Assembly (NCBI GenBank): GCA_937914815.1
Contig: CALDMI010000301.1
Coordinates: 1-12,862, forward strand
Origin: an uncultured Clostridia bacterium
GTDB taxonomy: Bacteria; Bacillota; Clostridia; Oscillospirales; CAG-272
DNA: 12,862 bases
Direction: 5' to 3'
This document shows, one piece after another, positions 8,428-12,862 of this stretch; positions within the stretch are counted from its first letter, which is position 1; each line of letters begins with the position of its first letter. The translations under genes were made by a program, and so were the position numbers. Below the pieces are notes generated by a model. It was not told the DNA's origin. It did no database searches and worked only from the letters and a program-made list of their open reading frames with translations.

Positions 8428-8443
8428 TTTTATATCTCCGTTC

Positions 8444-8458
8444 CCGCCGATACGGCGG
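8444..8458 (-). other. Small hairpin between the GGDEF/HD-GYP and HPt genes
   Basis: CCGCCG (8444-8449) and CGGCGG (8453-8458) form a perfect 6-bp stem with a three-base loop in the 35-bp intercistronic gap. No T-tract follows on the minus strand, so it is not a good terminator for this operon. It could influence mRNA processing or stability. Confidence 0.4.
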
Positions 8459-8462
8459 ATTT

Positions 8463-10388
8463 TTATTTTATTTCTCCGTTTTCGTCCTTGACGATAAAGT
8501 CCTTTATATCGTCAAGACATTCAAGGAGCAGGGGATTGAACTGTCCGCACTCGCCCCGCATTATCATATCTATCGCCTCGCCTGCGGTGTACGGGTCCTT
8601 GTAGACCCGCTTTGCGGTCAGGGCGTCGTAGACATCCGCGAGGGAGACGACCTGCGCGGCTATCGGTATCTCATCACCGCGGAGCCCACGTGGGTACCCC
8701 TTGCCGTCGTATTTTTCGTGGTGGCAGAGGCAGATGTCGCGGGCATAGCGGACGAGGGGCTCGTTTCTGTACTCCCTGACATTCATGACCATCTCCGCGC
8801 CTATGACGGTGTGCCGCTTGACCTCTTCAAATTCCTCGGGGGTGAGCTTTCCGGGCTTACTTAGTATCGCCGGGGATATCCCTATCTTGCCGATGTCGTG
8901 GAGGGAGGATGCCGTGGTGATGAGGTAGACATCCCGCTCGCCGAGACCGTAGGCAGAGGTCTTTTCACGAAGGCGTATAAGCAGCAGCTCGGTTATCTTA
9001 TTTATATTTGAGACGTGCGCGCTCCCCATGCCGGGCTGATATTCCGCGACCTGGCTGAGGATATCGACGAGAATCCGGCTGTTCTTCTCCTTTTCAAGTA
9101 TCTCGTTTGATACCGTGGAGATGAGGCGACGCTGCTTTTCGTAGAGATTGATAGTGTTGAGCACCCGGCGGTAGACCACCTTCGTGTCGAACGGGCGGGA
9201 TATGAAGTCGGAGACACCCATTTCATACGCGCGCCGTATCGTCTCGCCGGATTCGTCGCCGGTTATGGTTATCACCGGGATATCCTCAATGAGGTGTCTG
9301 TCCGCCATGTAACGGAGGACGGCAAAGCCGTCTGTCCCCGGCATCATGATGTCGAGGAGTACGACGGAGATACGGGTGCCGTATTTTTCGAGCTTACGGA
9401 TACATTCCTCGCCCCCCGCCGCCTCCATAATATTGAATTCGTTTCCGAGTATGGAGCGGAGAATATCGCGGTTGAGCTCGGAGTCGTCGACTATCAGGAT
9501 TGTCGCGCTGCTCTTTTCCTCCGTGATCTTGCCGTCCCTGTCGGTGACTATTACATTCTTGTCGACCTTTGCCTTGTAGAGCAGTCGGTCGGCACGGGAG
9601 ACGGCGGCGTGTACGGTTTCGTTTTCGCACATCGTTGCGCCTATGCTCGCCGTCAGGCGGATGCCCTCATATCCCGGGAGAGCGATGCTGTCGATATTCT
9701 TGAGCATGCGCCGGAGTATCGTTTCAAACCCGTTTTCGCGCACCCCGGGCATCACTATGAGAAACTCGTCTCCGCCGTAGCGGACGATTCTGTCGGAGGG
9801 GCGGATATCCCGCCGTACCTCCCGGGCAAACGCGGAGAGCACCGCGTCTCCCGCCGCGTGACCGTAGACGTCGTTATATACCTTGAAGTCGTCGAGGTCT
9901 ATCATCGCGACCCCGGCGCTGATAACCGAATTTTTGAGTTTCTCCTCGTAAAAGCGGCGGTTGTAGATACCGGTCATGACATCGGTATAGGTTTTTTCGT
10001 AGTACTCGTTTATCCGGGAGAGAAGTTTTTCCTCTGCCGTCAGGTCGACGAAGCTGTCGCGCTCAAATTCGCGGAGCAGCTCCATGACACAGCCCTCGCC
10101 GTCCACCTCTATATATCGGGAGATGACCTGATAGACTCCGTCGTGTGAGAATTCAAGTTTTACGGCGTCGCGCTTTGTGAGGTACGCCTTTGCGGAGACG
10201 CAGTTGTCGCAGGGCTCGTCCCTGTGCCAGAAAGAGTAGCAGGGGCAGGACTGCCCGGAGAGCTCGTCCTTTGTGCATATCCCGGCTATCTGGTTTCTCC
10301 GCAGGACGCGGACTACCGAGAAGACCTTGCGGAAGAATTTTATCTCCTCATCAAGCTCCTCCGGGGTCAGAATGTTCGGGTTTTCCAC
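8463..10388 (-). CDS. GGDEF - receiver - HD-GYP cyclic di-GMP enzyme with N-terminal Cys-cluster domain
   Basis: This 641-aa soluble protein combines synthesis and breakdown of cyclic di-GMP with a receiver. The N-terminal region (about 15-115) is PAS-like, with Cys48, Cys50, Cys60 and Cys63 (CPC...CDNC) and Cys38 nearby, suggesting metal or redox sensing. The GGDEF domain (about 130-285) has an intact GGDEF at 205-209, DLDDFK at 164-169, and an RPSD inhibitory site at 196-199. The receiver (about 296-415) has D301/D302 and phospho-acceptor D346, but Arg398 in ISRPF where most receivers have Lys. The HD-GYP domain (about 430-620) keeps H497-D498, H526, H556-H557, GYP at 564-566 and D585. Translation starts at GTG (10388): AAGGAA is well placed and the nearby ATG codons are out of frame. 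It is the first gene of the phosphorelay operon and probably its output. Confidence 0.93.
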   Translation of the reverse strand: MENPNILTPEELDEEIKFFRKVFSVVRVLRRNQIAGICTKDELSGQSCPCYSFWHRDEPCDNCVSAKAYLTKRDAVKLEFSHDGVYQVISRYIEVDGEGCVMELLREFERDSFVDLTAEEKLLSRINEYYEKTYTDVMTGIYNRRFYEEKLKNSVISAGVAMIDLDDFKVYNDVYGHAAGDAVLSAFAREVRRDIRPSDRIVRYGGDEFLIVMPGVRENGFETILRRMLKNIDSIALPGYEGIRLTASIGATMCENETVHAAVSRADRLLYKAKVDKNVIVTDRDGKITEEKSSATILIVDDSELNRDILRSILGNEFNIMEAAGGEECIRKLEKYGTRISVVLLDIMMPGTDGFAVLRYMADRHLIEDIPVITITGDESGETIRRAYEMGVSDFISRPFDTKVVYRRVLNTINLYEKQRRLISTVSNEILEKEKNSRILVDILSQVAEYQPGMGSAHVSNINKITELLLIRLREKTSAYGLGERDVYLITTASSLHDIGKIGISPAILSKPGKLTPEEFEEVKRHTVIGAEMVMNVREYRNEPLVRYARDICLCHHEKYDGKGYPRGLRGDEIPIAAQVVSLADVYDALTAKRVYKDPYTAGEAIDMIMRGECGQFNPLLLECLDDIKDFIVKDENGEIK

Positions 10389-10438
10389 ATCTGTTTCCTT
10401 CTTTCCATGAAAATGCCGTCGCGGTCAGGATTCGCGCG

Positions 10439-10476
10439 AAAAAAGACCAGCAATCGGCTATACCCGACTGTTGGTC
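10439..10476 (-). terminator. Intrinsic terminator 50 nt upstream of the GGDEF/HD-GYP start (possible attenuator)
   Basis: On the minus strand GACCAACAGTCGG (10476 to 10464) pairs with CCGATTGCTGGTC (10457 to 10445) around a six-base loop, giving a 13-position stem with one wobble and one mismatch, followed by six T (10444-10439). No promoter is seen between it and the GTG, so the operon must be transcribed through it. Confidence 0.8.
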
Positions 10477-10482
10477 TATCAG

Positions 10483-10626
10483 CTATCTATACAGTTGATA
10501 CCACCCCATTGCCACGCATAACGAATTGATGAGCCGTCCGTGCCGGGCAAGGGAACCGTCGCACATGCGGCAGAATACTATCTCTCCGCCGGGCGTGACA
10601 GCTCCTTTGTCAACCTGAATTCTCAT
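10483..10626 (-). CDS. Possible 47-aa small protein in the operon leader
   Basis: A 47-codon frame runs from ATG at 10626 to TAG at 10483-10485, ending six bases before the terminator stem. The product has a CRMC pair (Cys19 and Cys22), a basic middle and an aromatic end (GWYQLYR). A GTG at 10689 in the same frame would add 21 residues but lies on a strong hairpin. No convincing ribosome site precedes the ATG. It may be a real small protein with its own terminator, a leader peptide, or chance reading of a structured RNA. I do not recognise a family. Confidence 0.3.
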   Translation of the reverse strand: MRIQVDKGAVTPGGEIVFCRMCDGSLARHGRLINSLCVAMGWYQLYR

Positions 10627-10780
10627 AAAATGCAGAATACCCGCCGCGCGGTGGGGGGTGTGCCGCGCGTGTCCCCCGGGTATTTGCACCGGTGATTGAG
10701 CAGCCGCTCAATGTTTTTGTGATAAGATTTCGTGATGATTTTTCTCAAGTGCAGATATCGGAGTGATATATTATGTATGT

Positions 10781-10809
10781 AGTGTAGCACAAAATATATG
10801 ATATGTCAA
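10781..10809 (-). promoter_or_regulatory. Sigma-A promoter of the phosphorelay/c-di-GMP operon
   Basis: On the minus strand a perfect -35 TTGACA (10804-10809) is 17 bp from -10 TACACT (10781-10786), which carries an extended TGC just upstream. The sequence further upstream is very AT-rich (10810-10910), like an UP element. Confidence 0.85.
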
Positions 10810-10915
10810 TACAATATGCACAATTTATGATATTTTTTGAGATATATTTGATTTTAGTATAATATTTTGATAGAATATAGTATAATTTTGAAAAGGGAAT
10901 ATTGTGTAAAAAATG
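10810..10915. other. AT-rich block upstream of the operon promoter
   Basis: This stretch is far richer in A and T than the rest of the window and holds no gene. TAGTATAAT occurs twice in direct orientation (10855-10863 and 10878-10886). A weak plus-strand promoter is conceivable but no good -35 is present at the right spacing. It may act as an UP element for the leftward promoter. Confidence 0.5.
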
Positions 10916-10940
10916 TGCTGGTGGGCACCGCGGGGAGGCT

Positions 10941-11023
10941 CGGAATTTCACCGCAGGTGAATATCCGCCTGCGCTTTGCGCGGCAGAGCTCGGTCGATTT
11001 GAGGGGTGACGCAATACAAAAGG
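10941..11023 (+). repeat. Partial copy (A) of the 145-bp intergenic repeat
   Basis: The right 60 bp (10964-11023) match the ends of copies B and C, including GCTCGGTCGATTTGAGGGG and TGACGCAATA, with one substitution and one extra base. The left part keeps GGAATTTC and AATATCCGC but replaces the large internal hairpin by a short one, TTCACC-GCA-GGTGAA. It therefore looks like a short-form variant or deletion derivative in the same orientation. Confidence 0.8.
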
Positions 11024-11160
11024 TATGTGACAGTCGCATTCAGCGCAGACCGAAAAGCCCATGCGGCTTTTTCTGCCGCCGTTTTCGCCCTCTGCCGTAC
11101 GCTTGTACGGCGACGAGTACGAAAAACGACGACTCTGCATCTGACTGCGGCTGTCACATA
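11024..11160. repeat. 137-bp inverted-repeat element (MITE-like or structured RNA)
   Basis: The ends TATGTGACAGTCGCATTCAG (11024-11043) and CTGACTGCGGCTGTCACATA (11141-11160) are inverted repeats matching at 18 of 20 positions. Inside are GCAGA/TCTGC (11045-11049 with 11134-11138), AAAAGCC-GGCTTTT (11053-11071) and a perfect 7-bp hairpin GCCGTAC-GTACGGC (11094-11111). The whole can fold into one branched hairpin. TA at both outer ends is compatible with a TA target duplication. No transposase frame fits inside. Confidence 0.7.
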
Positions 11161-11180
11161 ATGAGATAGCCGGGGCAAAG

Positions 11181-11325
11181 AAGCGGAATTTCGCTTTGCG
11201 AATATTCGCTCGCCCTGCGCCTTGCAAGCGAGCTTGCAGATCTTCGGGCGGCGAATGCGGACCGAATCCGCCTGCGCTTTGCGCGGCGGAGCTCGGTCGA
11301 TTTGAGGGGTGACGCAATAAAAAGG
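11181..11325 (+). repeat. 145-bp intergenic repeat, copy B
   Basis: This copy matches copy C, 176 bp further right, at all but about four of 145 positions. It holds a 12-bp palindrome GCGAATATTCGC (11198-11209), a large hairpin closed by TTCGC-CGCCC with GGGCG-GCGAA, a TGCAAG-CGAG-CTTGCA tip, and a second hairpin around GCGCTTTGCGC. A degenerate terminator-like hairpin follows (ACCCC...GGGGT, 11328-11344). Confidence 0.9.
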
Positions 11326-11356
11326 GCACCCCCCGAAATGGGGTAAAGACAGGAGC

Positions 11357-11501
11357 AAGCGGAATTTCGCTCTGCGAATATTCGCTCGCCCTGCGCCTTG
11401 CAAGCGAGCTTGCAGATCTTCGGGCGGCGAATGCGGACCGAATCCGCGCGCGCTTCGCGCGGCGGAGCTCGGTCGATTTGAGGGGTGACGCAATAAAAAG
11501 G
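11357..11501 (+). repeat. 145-bp intergenic repeat, copy C
   Basis: This is the second full copy, in the same orientation as B and separated from it by 31 bp. Three of the four differences fall in one hairpin, where GCGCGCTTCGCGC replaces the B version; both can still pair. The right end runs into the tRNA-Cys terminator stem (11495-11533). Confidence 0.9.
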
Positions 11502-11533
11502 TATACCCCCGATGAACGGGGGTATACCTTTTT
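11495..11533 (-). terminator. Intrinsic terminator downstream of tRNA-Cys
   Basis: AAAAAGGTATACCCCCG (11495-11511) and CGGGGGTATACCTTTTT (11517-11533) form a perfect 17-bp stem with a five-base loop, one base after the tRNA CCA end. On the minus strand it ends in a T-tract and terminates the tRNA. Its symmetry would also allow plus-strand termination. Confidence 0.92.
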
Positions 11534-11534
11534 A

Positions 11535-11609
11535 TGGAGGCGCCACTCGGAATCGGACCGAGGAATAAGGGTTTTGCAGACCCGTGCCTTACCGCTTGGC
11601 TATGGCGCC
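11535..11609 (-). tRNA. tRNA-Cys (anticodon GCA)
   Basis: The 75-nt RNA folds as a cloverleaf: acceptor GGCGCCA with TGGCGCC, T stem CTCGG/CCGAG, and anticodon loop CTGCAAA with GCA (plus-strand 11575-11577). The discriminator base is U, as expected for cysteine tRNA, and the 3' CCA is encoded (11535-11537). The outermost anticodon-stem pair appears mismatched. It is a single tRNA with its own promoter and terminator. Confidence 0.95.
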
Positions 11610-11622
11610 TTATTGCCTGTAT

Positions 11623-11651
11623 ATTATATCAAAGGGTTGCGCTTTTGTCAA
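11623..11651 (-). promoter_or_regulatory. Consensus promoter of tRNA-Cys
   Basis: On the minus strand a perfect TTGACA (11646-11651) and perfect TATAAT (11623-11628) are exactly 17 bp apart. The -10 ends 13 bases before the mature 5' end, so only a few bases of 5' leader need removal. Confidence 0.93.
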
Positions 11652-11706
11652 TAGCTTTTTGAGTTTTTGTTCTGATTTGCCGGATTTGTCTTTCTACGAA
11701 AAAGAT

Positions 11707-11735
11707 TTGCTTTTTTATCCGGCACATGCTACAAT
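11707..11735 (+). promoter_or_regulatory. Promoter of the lipoprotein gene
   Basis: TTGCTT (11707-11712) and TACAAT (11730-11735) are 17 bp apart, with TGC before the -10 making it extended. Start is predicted near 11742, about 90 nt before the ATG at 11832. It diverges from the tRNA-Cys promoter. Confidence 0.75.
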
Positions 11736-11831
11736 ATATTATATGTACGGGCGGTGTTTATTATCACCGGCTTTGATATGCTCCGCGGCGCGGGCTTCGG
11801 CTGTCGGATTTGCGGGGCACCGGGAGGTTAT

Positions 11832-12818
11832 ATGAAGAAGATTTTTATGTCGCTCACCCTTATATTTTCGCTCCTGTTCGTGGTTTTGTTTTCCGCCGGG
11901 TGCAACGGTGGCGGGGGCACGGAAGAGCCCATAGTGTCGGAGGAGTGGAAGTTTGACAGCGAGGTACACTGGCACCCGTGTATCAATAGCGACGAAAAAT
12001 TCGATGTCGCGCCACATTCCTATATAGAGGGCGACAGCGTGAGATGCCATATCTGCGGGTACCGGCGGGAGTATACCGATGAGGAGAAATTTGCCGAATG
12101 GAAGGCGGGCGTGCTCGCCACTATCGGGTATACCGGCGACTATTCGACCGATTATGTAAGAGACAATCCCGGCGCGGACGGCAAAATATCCGGGAGACAG
12201 CTTTTTCGCGAGAGCCGCTCCGGCTCACGCTTCTTCTGCGAGGACGCGCGCTATATGGGCGACATAACGAAAGAGACGCCGGACGAGCGGAGGCTCTCGG
12301 CGATAATGTCCGTCGCTGACGGCGGATTTATCCTATATACCGAGGAAGGGGAGGGCGGAGCCCTGAAAACCGGCAGAGAGAGCTGTTCTGCAGAGACTGC
12401 CGTCGCGCTCGCTACCTGCCCGCCGCTCTCCGCGCTCGAAGGCACGGGGCTCGAGACCATCCGCGGAATAGAGGATGTCACGGGGCTGCGCGCGGCGCTC
12501 GCCGCGGCTTTTTCGGGGCGTGAGCTTGAGAGCGTCTCCCTTGTCCGAAACGGCGACGGCTCCGTCACCATGCGCGCGCACTACCTCGGCAGTAACACCG
12601 ACGAGAGGATAACCGAAGATGACTACATCAGGACCGATTACGACATCACAATATCCGTGACCGTCTCCGACGGCAGGGTCTCCATGACCTCATACAGCTA
12701 TGACATAAAGAAGGTTTATACCGACCGCACCGACCTCTCCGGAGGTATGTTCATGACCGTCAGGGTGTCCTATTCGTTCGACGAGGCGGGGTATAGCGAA
12801 ATAACAAAGCGTGCGTAA
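11832..12818 (+). CDS. Predicted lipoprotein with His/Cys metal-ribbon-like motif
   Basis: The 328-aa product begins with a lipoprotein signal: MKK, a hydrophobic core, and SAGC with Cys24 (Ser at -3 is not the usual Leu). A Gly-rich linker follows. Residues about 45-80 carry HWHPC, an H about 16 residues on, and CHICGYRREY. This pattern resembles the HWHxC...CxxCGY segments seen in many clostridial secreted proteins and could bind zinc. The rest is probably a beta-rich extracellular domain of unknown function. GGGAGG precedes the ATG at short spacing (four bases after GGAGG). The in-frame ATG at 11754 lacks a ribosome site and would bury the signal peptide. It is monocistronic as far as the window shows. 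Function is not recognised. Confidence 0.85.
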   Translation: MKKIFMSLTLIFSLLFVVLFSAGCNGGGGTEEPIVSEEWKFDSEVHWHPCINSDEKFDVAPHSYIEGDSVRCHICGYRREYTDEEKFAEWKAGVLATIGYTGDYSTDYVRDNPGADGKISGRQLFRESRSGSRFFCEDARYMGDITKETPDERRLSAIMSVADGGFILYTEEGEGGALKTGRESCSAETAVALATCPPLSALEGTGLETIRGIEDVTGLRAALAAAFSGRELESVSLVRNGDGSVTMRAHYLGSNTDERITEDDYIRTDYDITISVTVSDGRVSMTSYSYDIKKVYTDRTDLSGGMFMTVRVSYSFDEAGYSEITKRA

Positions 12819-12862
12819 AGCTATTGGCAAAAAATCAGAGATTTTCAGAGACAAAAATCGCA
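12819..12862 (+). other. Region after the lipoprotein gene at the window edge
   Basis: A short AT-rich hairpin, AAAATC-AGA-GATTTT (12831-12845), follows the stop codon. It is too weak and lacks a clear T-tract within the window, so a terminator cannot be claimed. Confidence 0.25.

Larger units (their letters stand above)
10388..10774 (-). promoter_or_regulatory. Long structured leader of the phosphorelay operon (candidate riboswitch or attenuator)
   Basis: From the predicted start site near 10774 to the GTG at 10388 the leader is about 386 nt. In transcription order it holds a perfect 7-bp hairpin (10695-10712), a nested stem (ATACCCG/CGGGTAT at 10637-10643 and 10677-10683, enclosing GCGCGG/CCGCGC), a small hairpin with AAGGAG in its loop (10596-10612), a stem at 10477-10500, and an intrinsic terminator (10439-10476). 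I could not match it to cyclic di-GMP type I or II riboswitches or another class. A 47-codon frame runs through part of it. Confidence 0.55.

Noticed and set aside
9294..10148. 284-codon open frame on the plus strand
   Set aside because: Antisense shadow of the GGDEF/HD-GYP gene, whose motifs are unmistakable; no ribosome site or family resemblance.
10585..10618. Internal promoter starting at TTGACA near 10613
   Set aside because: A -35-like TTGACA is present on the minus strand but at 16-18 bp spacing the -10 position is GC-rich, so a working promoter is unlikely.
10388..10774. Cyclic di-GMP riboswitch of type I or II in the leader
   Set aside because: The conserved aptamer core sequences of those classes were not found by eye. 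The context makes the idea attractive but the sequence does not support naming a class.
10745..11493. Overlapping minus-strand frames of 181 and 194 codons through the repeats
   Set aside because: Their products simply translate the repeat units and share near-identical blocks because of the duplication; no ribosome site, and the DNA is better explained as structured intergenic repeats.
11181..11501. CRISPR-like array
   Set aside because: Only two full copies of 145 bp with a single 31-bp spacer; repeat length is far too great and there are no cas genes.
11535..11609. Genomic island integrated at tRNA-Cys
   Set aside because: The tRNA is intact with its own terminator, but no integrase gene and no second copy of the tRNA 3' end is seen in the window.
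12831..12845. Terminator after the lipoprotein gene
   Set aside because: Six-base AT-rich stem without a clear T-tract before the window ends.

Overview
The window looks like a chromosomal segment of a GC-rich gut-type member of the Clostridia, probably near Oscillospirales/Ruminococcaceae. That placement is an inference from the ABC-2 exporter, the Cache-type hybrid kinase, the Cys-cluster GGDEF/HD-GYP protein and the clear sigma-A promoters; no marker gene fixes the taxon. Ten genes are supported: one tRNA and nine proteins.

Left part (1-4272). A galactose mutarotase is read rightwards from its own consensus promoter. It converges on a leftward three-gene operon: a four-TM protein with a flavodoxin-like domain, an ABC-2 ATPase and an ABC-2 permease. 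A long hairpin at 1230-1295 separates the two units and can stop transcription from either side. The leftward operon has a TTGACA-N16-TATAAT promoter at 4245-4272.

Centre (4416-10809). A second leftward operon encodes what looks like a complete multistep phosphorelay. In transcription order it holds a GGDEF-REC-HD-GYP protein with an N-terminal Cys cluster, a stand-alone HPt protein, a hybrid histidine kinase with a large extracellular domain, and a family-1 solute-binding lipoprotein. Kinase and lipoprotein overlap by ATGA. No transporter permease is in the operon, so the lipoprotein may feed ligand information to the kinase, with output through cyclic di-GMP synthesis or breakdown. A TTGACA-N17-TACACT extended -10 promoter lies about 390 nt upstream of the first start codon. 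The leader holds several hairpins, a possible 47-aa reading frame and a strong intrinsic terminator ending 50 nt before the GTG start. This suggests control by attenuation or a riboswitch.

Right part (10810-12862). An AT-rich block is followed by repeats: a partial copy (A), a 137-bp inverted-repeat element, and two 145-bp copies (B and C, about 97% identical). Next come a 17-bp-stem terminator, a leftward tRNA-Cys with a perfect consensus promoter, and a rightward gene for a lipoprotein with a His/Cys (zinc-ribbon-like) motif.

The most notable items are the solute-binding-protein/phosphorelay/c-di-GMP operon, its attenuator-bearing leader, and the structured intergenic repeats.
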